Assembly (NCBI GenBank): GCA_011799875.1 | Contig: CM022301.1 | Location: 214,293,888-214,357,887, forward strand | Source of the DNA: Thinopyrum elongatum | Taxonomy: Eukaryota > Streptophyta > Magnoliopsida > Poales > Poaceae | Direction of reading: 5' to 3' | DNA length: 64,000 nt | Part shown: piece after piece, positions 11,498 through 24,496 of the stretch | Layout: every line of letters starts with the position of its first letter | How positions within the stretch are numbered: the stretch's first letter is position 1 | Position numbers and translations under genes: made by a program | Notes under the pieces: model-generated | Told to the model about the DNA's origin: nothing | Databases searched by the model: none | What the model saw: only the letters and a program-made list of their open reading frames with translations

Positions 11498-11521
11498 GGG
11501 GATGCCCCGGAAGGCATCCCC
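11498..11521 (+). other. Hairpin overlapping internal PPT-like motif
   Basis: GGGGATGCC, 6-base loop, GGCATCCCC: a perfect 9-bp stem. The same hairpin is kept in element B at 46336-46359. Confidence 0.6.
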
Positions 11522-11720
11522 TCTTTATTCTAACAACCATCGGTAATTTTACTTGGAGCTATATTTTTATTCGTCATATATCATGAGTTTTGCTTGGAGC
11601 GTCTTGTATTATATGAGTCTTTGCTTTTTTTGCATTTTAGTTTGTCATGCTTATCCTTGCTGGACACACATATTTGAGAGAGCAAAAATTATGCTATGAT
11701 TTGTTAGAAATGCTCTATGT

Positions 11721-11930
11721 GCTTCACTTAAATTTTTTGAGCTATGGAATTGCTCTAGTGCTTCACTTATATCTTTTTGAGCGCGGTGTGCTTTAATATG
11801 TTTTGAAGAAATTCTCTCATGCTTCACTTAGATTTATGTGAGAGTTAGTAAATTTTTTGAAGAAATTCTCCCATGCTTCACTTATATTATTTTGAGAGAA
11901 GAGAAAATTTAAGCTCATGTTCTTCACTTA
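11721..11930 (+). repeat. Five degenerate repeats with core GCTTCACTTA
   Basis: Cores at 11721, 11760, 11821, 11875 and 11921 (last one TCTTCACTTA), each followed by T-rich sequence and TTGAG or GTGAG. Five matching copies lie in element B at 45947-46136 on the other strand. Confidence 0.7.
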
Positions 11931-11973
11931 AATTTGTTTGAGATTATCAAAAGCAATTGCAATATATGAAATT

Positions 11974-14900
11974 TGTAACATCCCAAAATTCTAAATTTTG
12001 GAATGTTATATTAAATAAATATTTATGATTGTTTGTTTGAATGTAGTGTGATTGATTGTGTGGATTTGAGTGAAATTCAAAACTTTTTGTGAGTTGAATG
12101 AGAGGGAATGAAATGACTTTCCCAGATTTTCACTTTGCATTTTGATCCCCATGAATTCAAATTCATTTGCAATGCAAACCCCTAGAGTGAAGACAACATG
12201 ACCTCTTCCATTTGAAATGAAAAGGGCTTTTGAAAAGATTTGAATTCCATCTGAAAACATCTCAAATTCTGAAACTTTATGCAACTCAATGATCCTCATG
12301 AGAGAAGATAAAATGACTTCTTCAAAGATGAGTTGGAAGTTTCAAAGAAACAATTTGAAATGCCCCTTTGATGGTATTTTGAAACCCACTTTCATTTCAG
12401 AGTTATTTGAATTTTCAAATTTCAAAACCTCTGGCAATATATTCAAAAAGAGAGAAGTATTATGACACTTCAAATATTCAGAGGCATTTGAAATGTTTTG
12501 GCCAAGGAAAACAGAAAAAGATTTGAAAGTGGTTTGAAATGCAAATTCAAAACCATTTATGAATTATTTGGTTTTTATTCAAATTATTTTTCTCCAAAAT
12601 TAAAATATATGGAAACTAGGGTAAAATGATTCCCTCCAACAGAATAATGGAGAAAAAAATTTGAAATCATTTTGATATTTTAAAAATATTTATTTGAATA
12701 TTAAATGTAACAGTAGCACTGTTTGCTTTATTTGAATTTCTTTGGATTTTATTTGTATTTGAAAATATGTTCATGTTTTAGGAAATCTTTTCCTGAATTT
12801 TCTGATATATAATATGCCTCGGGAACTTTTTATATTTTATTTTATTTATTGTCTTTTCTCTCTGTTTATTTTAAAAAAAGGAAAGCGTTTTTTTAGGCCG
12901 AAGCTCACCCAGTGGGCCGAACAGCGCCAGCGGGCACACCTCCACATCGCTCGCGCCCGAAGGCATTACCCCTCGGTCGCCCGACCCCTTGCTCGCCTCC
13001 CGCTGCCACTGACGCCTGGGGCCCGCCCCTCTTCTTCTTCCCCTCCACGCAATGACAAGCCAGAGCGCGCCGACACCGCCGCCGAATCCCGATTTCCTCG
13101 GGATCGCGTCCTCCGCCTCTCCCCTCGCCCAAGACCGCTCCCTATAAGTACCTTAGGGTTTGCTCGTTCGACCCCCTCCAAAAACCCCTCCCAAATTCCT
13201 CTCGAGTGCACGCCCACGTTGTTTGGATCTCCGCCGGTGTCGGAACCTTCCGCCGTCGGTTTCGACACCGGTGAGTCTCCCCTTGCCCTCTCTTTCTGCC
13301 AGTTGGCTTCCCTCATCGCCCCACTTTGGTTTGACATGATTTTGGGCCACCACTCCGTCTACAGGGTGCTGCACGACCTCGCCCGCACTTCGCTGGGGCG
13401 GCAGCTCATCCAAGCCCGACGCCGTCGCTCCGCTCGCTTCGGTCATCCCCGACCACCATATCCTCCACCTATGGATTCCCCTAGATGAGCTGCATTCGCC
13501 GGACCCAACCGCCGACACCCACGACCAACGGAGCCGCTGCCCCCTCGACACCCGACGCCTCCTGCACCCCGCTGGAGTACGGGAGTTCACAGAAGCTCCG
13601 CCACTCCTCCCTGTGCCATCCGGTCATCCCCGAGCTCCATCTACACCACCACCGCGACGCTCGCGCACCACCGCACCTGTTCGGCTACTCCGTCGTCGCC
13701 CCCGACCACCGGAATGCCGTCCTCCATGACGCCCGAGCCGCCGCCGCCGTCCATCGCCGTCGACCTCCCCTCTGTAAGTGCCGGCGAAAGCCTCCCCCTC
13801 CGATCCTAATCTAACGGCTTAGATTAGATCCACGAATAGATAGGTTTTATTTTGGTTAGATGGGTTTATATTACGGTTTTAGTTCGGTTTAGATCGAACC
13901 GGTTCGTCGGTTTTCTATTAATTAAACACACGTGCACAATTCTGTTAAGTCTCGGCCGAGCGCCTTTAGTTACAGATCGCCCACCTCCCTGGCCCAATAG
14001 CAGTAGGCCACGTAGCTAGCGCCCATTTTTTTCTTTTCTTTTCTGTTTTTGTTTGATTTACAGAAATAGTTTTTGATTTAGATTGCTTATATCTTTTAGG
14101 TTTTTAATACGAATTGAGTGATTCTTTTTGCATTAGATTCAAAATTTGTTAAAGTTTCTGATGGTGCACTTGGATTTCAAATTTGAATATTTAAATTTGA
14201 ATTTGATGAAATTTGTTCAAATCACTAATTTGGCCGTATCTTGAGTTTTATAAAATATTTTTGATTGATTCTTTTTGTTACTATTTCGTTATTGTTTCGT
14301 CTATCCAGTAGCATATAGTGATCTATTTTTAGTTTATTTTAAATTAGGGTTTTAGGCAAAACAGTACTGTTTTACATAGTTTAGTGTTATTTTCTTTTTC
14401 CTTAGTATTTAAATGTTTTTAATTAAAACTTTTTGTCACTTTTGACAAATTTAGTTTTGTTTCTGTTTCAAACAATAGACAATTTTAGTCTTATTTTTTA
14501 AAAAATATTTTCTATAGTTTTGTATGAAAACTTGTATAGGTCATAGTTAGAGTTTTATAAAGATTTTTATTTATTTCTTTTTGCTATTAGTTATTTTACA
14601 TTTTCTTTTCTATTAATTTAGTGTTTTAATTGCTGTTAAGTTTTACGTAGGGCAAAACTATATTGGATGTTTGTAGTAGAGTGTTAGACTTTTCCTTAGT
14701 AGTTTTCGTTGTATTTTTATTTGAAGTTTCTTTGAATTGCAATTGAGTTTTATTATTGAGTTTCTTTGTTGTTTTGATTGTTATTTTGAGTGCTAGAATT
14801 GTTTGCTTATATGAATGATATGTCTGTTTAATATAGATTTTCAACGGAGTGACGAATAGTTCTACCAAGTCTTTATTCTGAGAGCGTTATTATCTTCATC

Positions 14901-16090
14901 AAGTAATACCAGGCAAGTTCACTTTGACCATGTTATTCATACCTATGTTTTTATTGCATTTAGTGTCACTTTTTTCACCATTCCTCCATTAGTATATTGA
15001 ATCTTGTAGTTGGGTAGAAGCATGAGGTAGGAACCCACACCCCTGTTACCAAGACCCGGGAACGTTGTTTATATTATGCTATGCTATCGAGACAAGAATT
15101 CAATATACCTCTGGGTGGAGAATGGTTAAGAAGGGTACATTGTGCGCCCAGTACTCAGTGATTCCGGAGAAGCGCCGTGATATCATGCGGAAAGCTCCAC
15201 CCAGGCTCAAAGAGACGGAAGAATACTTCATGCTCGGAAGCTTACCTGTGCAACCGAAAGTCACTATGGGCTCTGGCTTGGTTGACCTTAGTGGTGACTC
15301 TGCCTGGGACGGTGCCAGCAGATGTAGAACTACGGTAGGATTGGATGGGCACCGGACAGTGGTCAGAGGAACTCTTCGGAAGACCATGTTTCGATCATCC
15401 TGTTCTCAAACAATCTGAAGTGCGAGGACAAAAAGGTAGGGATCGAATCTTGCAGGTAAAGTGTACAAACCTCTACAGAGGGTTAAAACCTAATCGATTA
15501 GCCGTGTCCCCGGTTACGGACAATTTGAGCCTCTGGACTTGGATCTATCTCGGAACTCTCAACACCGGACTGATAACTTAATTGTGGGCAACTTATGATG
15601 ATTTGGGTTGTGAGACATCGGTTGGTGGAACCATGTCATAGTAGAGAACTCTGTAGTATAGACTCCTGATATTCCTTTGATGTAGGAAAAATAAAACCAA
15701 CTTTTACGCAAACAAAACTCAGACACAGAGCCATAAAGCCATTTTGCATATAGTATAGTTTTATCATCTGTTTTTTTATAGTGATCTTGCCGGTACATTC
15801 CATGTACTGACCTACACGGCTGCAATGTATCATGTTGCAGGATTATTTCTACGACGAGTGAGTTTCATTGTTGGGTTACGGTCTACACTCAACCTGCCGA
15901 TGGCGTTGATGGGACTCCACACCCGTTTGTTTGTTTCCGCTGAGACTTATGAGGTATATATCAGTTTTACGTTATTCATACATGTGATTGCACTTTGATA
16001 TATACATTGATGTACCGTGTGTGCTAGCATACTGATCCAAGGATGGCACAGATACATAGAGGCTTGACCGTTTGAGGTCGGGTCGCTACA
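11974..16090 (+). repeat. 5' LTR of long-LTR element
   Basis: TGTAACATCCC...TCGCTACA, 4117 bases. It starts AT-rich (to about 12890), has a GC-rich block (12900-13810) and returns to AT-rich. The GC-rich block yields long fortuitous ORFs on both strands, which are not genes. A matched copy is 18912-23190. Confidence 0.92.
13144..13151 (+). promoter_or_regulatory. Putative LTR TATA box
   Basis: TATAAGTA within the GC-rich block of the 5' LTR. The equivalent in the 3' LTR is TATATAAG at 20089-20096. Confidence 0.5.
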
Positions 16091-16094
16091 GAGA

Positions 16095-16106
16095 TGGTAT
16101 CGGAGC
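16095..16106 (+). other. Primer-binding site, initiator tRNA-Met type
   Basis: TGGTATCGGAGC, four bases after the LTR. It has one change from the usual TGGTATCAGAGC. Confidence 0.8.
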
Positions 16107-16618
16107 ACATGTTGACTGTAGGACGTGGCCCTAGAAACTGGAAAGCCCCTAGGACAGGAAATCTCTAAAACTTTATTTCCAAAAAAATCCTTTACTTCTC
16201 ATCTTTTCTGATTTTATCAAATAGTCCCTCTTACCTCAAATAGTTGGAATATACCCCATTCCCTTTTGACCACACGGAAGATCAACTGAAGTCGCTCCAA
16301 GAAGGACAAGATATCGAACAATTGATGACCTCTTCAGAGTAAAGAGGATTTCACCATGCATTAGAAGAATCGAAGCTACAACACTCGAAGACTCCGAAGA
16401 CTTGAAGAATTTGAAGACTCTGAAGATTTATTTGATCTTTAGAAGACCAAACCCTTGTTATATACCTATGTTAGATACGATGATTTGTGAGCTGTCATTT
16501 GTGGGTTTTTTCGACAGCCACAAAAATGAAACCTATTTTCAAAACTATATTGTTTGTATTGTGTACCTTTCTATCTATCTCTCTCTTACCTCATCCCAAA
16601 ACCCTTGGACCCCAATAG

Positions 16619-17589
16619 ATGATGAATGAAGATGGATGTGTACTTCTGAGATCAATGACACATCCGGAGGTAGCACAGTGGATACAGAACATGCAAGATC
16701 ACATGAAGGAGCACTGTATTGAAGGAGAGTGTATGGTTCCATACACTCTACGGCAACTCACACAAGGTGCTGCAACATGGCGAGAGATACATCAAGGTAT
16801 ACAAGGATGGAATGGAGCATATGCTTGGGAAGAATTCAAGACGATCCTACTGAGGTCTCGTTTTATCCAGAAGCCCGGTGACAGTAAAATGAAGCAAACT
16901 TGTGCATGCAAGATATGTAGAGAAATAGGACACACCCGTGAGGAACACAGGGATGGATGCCCTCATTGTGAAGAACATCACCCAGAGGAAGAATGCCCCA
17001 CTAGGGAGGTGACTTGCTTCTTGTGTGAAGGAACTACTCATTACCCAGCTCAGTGCCCAATTTACCCCAAGGTACAAGAGATTACCAAGCAGCAGAAAGA
17101 AGCTGTGAAAGAAACCCTCAGGGAAAATTCAGAAGAACCTGTGATGAAGGAAGATGTTGAAGACCTCGATGGAGAAGGCCTAAATAGATTTTACTCCAAT
17201 GCCTGCTATTCATGTGGAGAAGAAGGACATTTTCACAGTATTGCACGAAGGAAAGCCAAGAGTATCCGGGAGACTTCCCGACAGCAGAAGTGAAGTTTGA
17301 CCCTCGGGAGATACAAGCTCTAATCATGACGGAGAAACCCAGGAAGAGAAAACGAAGGCATCCCCAGAACAACCCAATTTCTGCAGAGAAGGACCTGAGT
17401 CATATCACTTGTTACAGGTGCAAGAATTTAGGTCATTACGCTGATAAATGTTCAGAGAAGAAGCCAAGAACTCAAAGAGCAGACACCATCCCCAAGAAGC
17501 CCAAAGACTTGTCAGAAGTTATTTGTTGTAGGGAAGCAGGACATTATGCTACTAAATGTCCCAACAAGATGAAAGCTGGAGCTGAGTAG
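16619..17589 (+). pseudogene. Gag-like protein with a zinc-knuckle array, one frameshift
   Basis: Two overlapping frames, 16619-17293 and 17212-17589, form one gene of about 320 residues broken by a single-base loss in a T run near 17230. The N-terminal 90 residues are helical gag-like (DHMKEHCIEGECMV, WEEFKTILLRSRFI). After that come Cys/His clusters: CKICREIGHTREEH, CFLCEGTTHYPAQC, CYSCGEEGHF..., CYRCKNLGHYADKC and a last degenerate CREAGHYATKC. CCHC knuckles of nucleocapsid bind element RNA during packaging. An array of four or five is unusual, since one or two is typical of plant Gypsy gag. No protease, RT or integrase follows. The product would need another element's enzymes. Confidence 0.7.
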
Positions 17590-18898
17590 TTGGAATTTTG
17601 ATATTGGTAATAAGTGTAGTAGGAAGCAATTATTTCCATAAGGATATGGAGTTGAAGTTATGTAATGGAAGTCTCGGATATTGTAATGGTTCATGGATAA
17701 ATAAAGTTAAAGTGTCCTAATTTCATATGTTGAATTGTATGAGTTGTTACTCTATGAAAACAAATTGGGACCAGTTTCGAGGATATGAGAAATAGGGTCC
17801 ATGGATGGATTTTTGCATTTCAAGGGTGGTAGTACCCTATGAGGAAACTTGACCCATGGAAACGATAATGTATTCTGCAGAGTGGAGTTTGGACAAAATG
17901 AGTACGAATTTTATTCCGATATGTTGGTTACTTCAAGAGTAGGAAGGAACGAAGTAATATTGGATTTAAAGGAGGTGCAATGTTGGAATATGGAACAATT
18001 GTAACTCCCAGGATGAGTTAAAGTTATGCAGGTGTTGAAGTGGTTCCATAACCCACAGGCCCAGGAAATTAATAAGGATCAAGAACTCCTTGGAAGAAGA
18101 AATATTGGAAGAAGCTATGATTTGATCAGCAGACATTTCTTAGGAGAATATGAAAACCCGAGTGTTGGGAAGAAACGATCGATGTTTGGTTCAGTTTGCA
18201 GAACCCATGGATTTACTCGAACCCAGTTCGAGGACAAGAGAAATTCTGCAATGCTGGTGAGACTGCCCGAGTGTTAGAATTGCGAGATTCACTAAACCTT
18301 ATACAGGGTAATGATTTGGGTGCGGAATGGATTGATCACCATACCGACTTACTCTTGTCATTCGCTCTTGCTATTTGGGATGGTAAATCTAGAGTGACTT
18401 ACCCATAGTAGAGAGACGACGGTACCAAAACATTGTTTAAACCTTAGAATGGTAGGATGATTGATCCATGTACAGGCAACCGTGCCAATCGTAGGATATA
18501 CGGTGAGATTCAACCAGACCCATTTTCTGTAGGAGAAACCATTAATTGTTGACCACCATGAGATTTTACAATAATTGTTTAGAATTGGCGACAAGACCTG
18601 TCAGCTAAGAAGACCCAGTCTCGGAAGAACCTTACAATGATAGAAGGACAAAAGATGTTGAGGAAAAGGTTATGCCCCTAACGGAAGAGCCCCGGTGTAG
18701 GAGTTATCCCGAAGATATGAAAAGACCGACACCACCAACCCAAAGGAATGGAGTACATGAGTTTTGTTGGAACCGTAAGCATGCTTCTAAGGGTGGTAGC
18801 ACCCCTGACCTTTATGACGAACAATGGATTTTCAAGAAGACCCCCCAAACCTAACCTTCTTTCTAGCCTCTTTGAATCTCGAGGACGAGATTCATTTT
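17590..18898 (+). other. Internal 3' region of long-LTR element, no gene seen
   Basis: Only short ORFs with no recognised motif. GGGTGGTAGTACCC and GGGTGGTAGCACCC-type words near 17824 and 18790 resemble the terminal PPT (GGGTGGTAGT at 18901) and may be extra copies or pol remnants. Confidence 0.5.
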
Positions 18899-18911
18899 AA
18901 GGGTGGTAGTT
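18899..18911 (+). other. Polypurine tract of long-LTR element
   Basis: AAGGGTGGTAGTT directly before the 3' LTR. Confidence 0.7.
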
Positions 18912-21900
18912 TGTAACATACCAAAATTATAAATTTTGGAATGTTATATTAAATAAATATTTATGATTGTTTGTTTGAATGTAGTGTGATTGATTGTGTG
19001 GATTTGAGTGAAATTCAAAACTTTTTGTAAGTTGAATGAGAGGGAATGAAATGACTTTCCCAGATTTTCACTTTGCATTTTGATCCCCTTGAATTCCAAT
19101 TCATTTGCAATGCAAACCCCTAGAGTGAAGACAACATGACCTCTTCCATTTGAAATGAAAAGGGCTTTTGAAAAGATTTGAATTCCATCTGAAAACATCT
19201 CAAATTTAGAAACTTTATGCAACTCAATGATCCTCATGAGAGAAGATAAAATGACTTCTTCAAAGATGAGTTGGAAGTTTAAAATAAACAATTTGAAATG
19301 CCCCTTTGATGGTATTTTGAAACCCACTTTCATTTCAGAGTTATTTGAATTTTCAAATTTCAAAACCTCTCGCAATGTATTCAAAAAGAGAGAAGTATTA
19401 TGACACTTCAAATATTCAGAGGCATTTGAAATATTTTGGCCAAGGAAAACAGAAAAAGATTTGAAAGTGGATTGAAATGCAAATTCAAAACCATTGAGGA
19501 GTTATTTGGTTTTTATTCAAATTATTTTTCTCCAAAATTAAAATATATGGAAACTAGGATAAAATGATTCCCTCCAACAGAATAATGGAGAAAAATAAAT
19601 TTGAAATCATTTTGATATTTTAAAAAATATTTTATTTCAATATTAAATGCAACAGTAGCACTATTTGCTTTATTTGAATTTCTTTGGATTTTATTTGTAT
19701 TTGAAAATATGTTCATGTTTTAGGAAATCTTTTCCTAAATTTTTTGATATATAATATTGCTGGGGAACTTTTTATATTTTATTTTATTTATTGTCTTTTC
19801 TCTCTGTTTATTTTTTTAAAAAAAGGAAAGCATTTTTTTTAGGCCGAAGCTCACCGAGTGGGCCGAACAGCGCCAGCGGGCCCACCTCCACATCGCTCGC
19901 GCCCGAAGGCATTTCCCCTCTGGCGCCCGACCCCTCGCTCGCCTCCCGCTGCTACTGACGCCTGGAGCCCGCCCCTCTTCTTCCTCCCCTCCACGCAATG
20001 TCAAGCCAGAGCGCGCCGCCGCCGCCGCCGCCGAATCCCGATTTCCTCGGGATCGAGTCCTCCACCTTTCCCCTCGCCAAAACCACGCTATATAAGTACC
20101 TTAGGGTTTGCTCGTTCGACCCCCTCCAAAAACCCTTCCCAAATTCCTCTCGAGTGCATGCCCACGTCATTTGGATCTCCGCCGGAGTCGGAGCCTTCCG
20201 CCGTCGGTTTCGACGCCGGTGAGCCTCCCCTTGCCCTCTCTTTCTTCCAGTTGGCTCCCCTCATCGCCCCACTTTGGTTTGACATGATTTTGTGCCACCA
20301 CTCCGTCTACAGGGTGCTGCACGACCTCGCCCGCACTTCGTCGGGGCAGCAACTCATCCGAGCCCGACGCCGTCGCTCCGCTCGCTTCGGTCATCCCCGA
20401 CCACCATCTCCTCCACCTACGGATTCCCCTAGATGAGCTGCATCCGCCGGACACCACCGCCGACACCCACGACCACCGGAGCCGCTACCCCCTCGACACC
20501 TGATGCCTCCTGCACCCCGCCGGAGCACGGGAGTTCACAGAAGCTCCGCCACTCCGCCCCGCGCCGTCCGGTCATCCCCGAGCTCCATCTACACCACCAC
20601 CGCAACGCTCGCGCGCCACCGCACCCATCCGGCTACTCTGTCGTCGCCCCCGACCACTGGAACGCCATCCTCCACGACGCCCGAGCCGCCACCGCCATCC
20701 ATCGCCGTCGACCTCCCCTCTGTAAGCGTCGGCGAAAGCCTCCCCCTCCGATCCTAATCTAATGGCTTAGATTAGATCCATGAATAGATAGGTTTTATTT
20801 TGGTTAGATCGGTTTTAGTTCGGTTTAGATCGAACCGGTTCGTCGGTTTTCTATTAATTAAACGCACATGCACGTTTCTGTTAAGTCTCAGCCAAGCGCC
20901 GTTTAGTTACAGATCTCCCACCTCCCTGGCCAAATAGCAGTAGGCCACATAGCTAGCGCCCATTTTTTTTCTTTTCTTTTCTGTTTTTGTTTTATTTACA
21001 GAAATAGTTTCTGTTTTAGATTGCTTATATCTTTTAGGGTTTTAATCCAAATTGAGTGACTCTTTTTGCATTAGATTCAAAATTTGTTAAAGTTTCTGAT
21101 GACGCACTTGGATTTCAAATTTGAATTTAATGAAATTTGTTCAAATCACTAATTTGGTCGTATCTTGAGTTTTATAAAATATTTTTGATTGATTCTTTTT
21201 GCTACTATTTTTTTATTGTTTTGTCTATCCAGTAGCATATAGTGATCTATTTTTAGTTTATTTTAAATTAGGGTTTTAGGCAAAACAGTACTGTTTTACA
21301 TAGTTTAGTGTTATTTTATTTTTCCTTAGTATTTAAATGTTTTTAATTAAAACTTTTTGTCACTTTTGACAAATTTAGTTTTGTTTCTGTTTTGAACAGT
21401 AAACAATTTTATTCTTATTTTTTAAAAAAATATTTCTATAGTTTTGTATGAAAACTTGTATAGGTCATAGTTAGAATTTTATAAAAGCTTTTTATTTATT
21501 TCTTTTTGCTATTAAAAGTTTATGAAAAATACTTTCTGTTAAATTAGTTGTTTTCCATTTTCTTTTCTTTTAATTTATTATTTTAGTGTTTTAATTGCTG
21601 TTAAGTTTTACGTAGGGCAAAACTATATTGGATGTTTGTAGTAGAGTGTTAGACTTTTCCTTAGTAGTTTTCTTTGTAGTTTTATTTGAAGTTTCTTTGA
21701 ATTGCAATTGAGTTTTATGATTGAGTTTCTTTGTTGTTTTGATTGTTATTTTGAGTGCTAGAATTGTTTGCTAGGATGTTTGCTTATATCAATGCTATGT
21801 CTGCTTAATATAGATTTTCAACGAAGTGACGAATAGTTCTACCAAGTCTTTATTCTGAGAGCGTCATTATCTTCATCAAGTAATACCAGGCAAGTTCACT

Positions 21901-23190
21901 TTGACCATGTTATTCATACCTATGTTTTTATTGCATTTAGTGTCACCTTTTTCACCATTCCTCTAGTAGTATATTGAATCCTGTAGTTGGGTAGAAGCAT
22001 GAGGTAGGAACCCACACCCCTGTTACCAAGACCAGGGAACGTTGTTTATATTATGCTCCGCTATCGTAGACGGGGATTGGTATGAGTGCTCGTGAGTGGT
22101 GTGAAGTGGAGGACTCTACGTCAATGACGACAACTTCAAGATGGCATCTTCAAGGCCTGCATCTACAAGACCTCAAGAGTTCAAGACTCGTGACAAGAAT
22201 TCAATATACCTCTGGGTGGAGAATTGTTAAGAAGGGTACATGGTGCGCCCAGTACTCAGTGATTCTGGAGAAGCATCGTTGTATCATGCGGAAAGCTCCA
22301 CCCAGGCTCAAAGAGACGGAAGAATACTTCATGCCCGAAAGCTTACCTGTGCAACCGCAAGTCACTATGGGCTCTGGCTTGGTTGACCTTAGTGGTGACT
22401 CTGGCTGGGACGGTGCCAGCAGATGTAGAACTACAATAGGATTGGATGGGCATCGGACAGTGGTCAGAGGAACTCTTTGGAAGACCATGTTTCGATCATC
22501 CTATTCTCAAACGATCTGAAGTGCGAGGACGAAAAGGGAGGGATCGAATCTTGCGGGTAAAGTGTACAAACCTCTGCAGAGGGTTAAAACCTAATCGATT
22601 AGCCGTGTCCCCGGTTACGGACAATTTGAGCCTCTGGACTTGGATCTATCTCGGAACTCTCAACACCGGACTGATAACTTAATTGTGGGCAACTTATGAT
22701 GATTTGGGCTGTGAGACATCGGTTGGCGGAACCATGTCATAGTAGAGAACTCTATAGTACAGACTCCTGATATTCCTTTGATGTAGGAAAAATAAAACCA
22801 GCTTTTACGCAAACAAAACTCAGACACAGAGCCATAAAGCCATTTTGCATATAGTATAGTTTTATCATCTGTTTTTTACAGTGATCTTGCCGGTACATTC
22901 AATGAACTGACCTACACGGCTGCAACGTATCATGTTGCAGGATTATTTCTACGACGAGTGAGTTTTGTTGTTGGGTTACAGTCTACACTCAACCTACCGA
23001 TGGCGTTGATGGGACTCCACACCCGTTTGTTTGTTTTCGCTGAGACTTATGATGTATATATCAGTTTTACGTTATTCATACATGTGATTGCACTTTGATA
23101 TATACATTGATGTACCGTGTGTGCCAGCATACTGATCCAAGGATGGCACAGATACACAGAGGCTTGACCGTTTGAGGTCGGGTCGCTACA
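18912..23190 (+). repeat. 3' LTR of long-LTR element
   Basis: 4279 bases, TGTAACATACC...TCGCTACA. It is longer than the 5' copy largely because about 22065-22195 is present here and missing at about 15085-15097 in the 5' LTR. Confidence 0.92.
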
Positions 23191-23195
23191 AAATT

Positions 23196-24482
23196 AGTCC
23201 CAAAGTGATAGATATTCAAGAGGGATATAATAAAAACTTTCATGAAGATCATTGGACAAAATAAACTTGATTTTTTGTAATAGTTTTGAGACATGATGAT
23301 AGTAATATGTGAGTCATGTTGGTGAGTAATTATGCTTTAGTAAGAATATTGGTGTTAAGGTTTGTGATTCCCTATGCAAGCACGAAAGTCAATAGTTATG
23401 CAATGAAATTAAATCCTACTTATGGTGCATTATTCGGTGTTAGTTATGCTTAATGCTCATTTATGAGAATTTTCGTTTCTTGGTTGGTTGGTTCTCAATC
23501 TTTTTGCTAGCCTCCACTTGTACTAAGTAGAAATACTACTTGTGCATCCAAAATCCTTAAACCAAGTTTTGCCATATGAATCCACCATACCTACCTATAT
23601 GAGGTATTTCCGTGCCATTTTAAGTAAATTTGTATGTGCAAACTCTAATTTTCAAAATGAATTTCCTTTTTGTGTGCCCGTACTGCTCATGAGGCGGCAG
23701 GGGGTGGCCAATATTTTTCCATGCTAGATGTGTTATTCTCAAGATAAGTGTTTATTCACTTGTCATTGCACGAGAGTGCGGGGGTAATAGGGATGCCCAG
23801 TCCCAAAATGAAAAAAGAAATTTACTTTATGTTGTCAAATAATAAATTTCTTCAAAAGTTTTGGTATGGACGGTACCCGTGGATACGGCTAGCCGTGGAG
23901 TGTGAAAGTATGGTGGAAAAAGGAATAAACTTTATTTTATGTTTGGGAACCACCTATAATGTATCTAGCATGTAAAGTATTTGGAACTACTCGGTCGTTT
24001 TCATTGAAGGGAAAAGCATGCCTCCCAAATTTTTTATCTCTCAATTTAAGCTTTAAGCTCTGGCACCTCTACAAATCTCTGCTTCCCTCTACGAAGGGCC
24101 TATCTATTTACTTTTATGCAATTTTATTTTTTATTTTGAGTCTCCATCTTCTCTTATAAAGCACCAATTAGGGAGCACTATGATCATACTTGAGCATTGG
24201 ATGTAGCTAATATTTGAGTGTGTTTCGTGAATGGATCAATGATTGAGCACGATCGGCTAGGGATAACTTTCTTTAGTGTTGATATTTTGAAAGACATGGT
24301 TGCTTGTTTATATGCTTGAGTATTGAAGTCTTCATGTCAATTATAGACTATTGCTTTGAACCATCTAAAAAGTCGAAATGTCCATGCTACAAAAGAAAAG
24401 AATATGTGATAAACATGTTAGGCAGCATTCCACATCAAAAATTTGTTTTTATCATTTATCTACTCTAGGACAAGCAAGAATT
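23196..24482 (+). other. 3' untranslated region of element A, distal part
   Basis: Continues element A after the nested insertion. It matches the minus strand of 44621-45915 in element B. No coding sequence seen. Confidence 0.75.
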
Positions 24483-24496
24483 AAGCTTGGGGATGC
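24483..24496 (+). other. Polypurine tract of element A
   Basis: AAGCTTGGGGATGC immediately before the 3' LTR. Confidence 0.85.

Larger units (their letters stand above)
10769..11973 (+). other. 3' untranslated region of element A, proximal part
   Basis: Noncoding. It holds PPT-like GATTGGGGATGCC near 11438 and AAGCTTGGGGATGCC at 11492-11506, a perfect hairpin (11498-11521), a G8-9 run near 11227, and five GCTTCACTTA-type repeats (11721-11930). Element B carries the same set in minus orientation. Confidence 0.75.
11974..23190 (+). mobile_element. Long-LTR non-autonomous retrotransposon (LARD-like) with gag-like zinc-knuckle protein, TSD AAATT
   Basis: LTRs of 4117 and 4279 bases flank an internal region of only 2.8 kb. 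The PBS TGGTATCGGAGC at 16095-16106 is initiator tRNA-Met type. PPT-like AAGGGTGGTAGT abuts the 3' LTR. TSD AAATT is at 11969-11973 and 23191-23195. The empty site is confirmed by element B, whose minus strand reads through the same junction near 45905-45915. The only coding content is a gag-like protein with several CCHC knuckles; no protease, RT or integrase is seen. LTRs longer than the internal part recall large retrotransposon derivatives such as Sukkula, but the family is not confirmed. Confidence 0.92.

Noticed and set aside
12814..13488. 224-codon ORF and its counterpart near 19858-20436
   Set aside because: Both lie in the GC-rich promoter block of the paired LTRs, have many competing frames on both strands, and the two copies differ by frameshifts.
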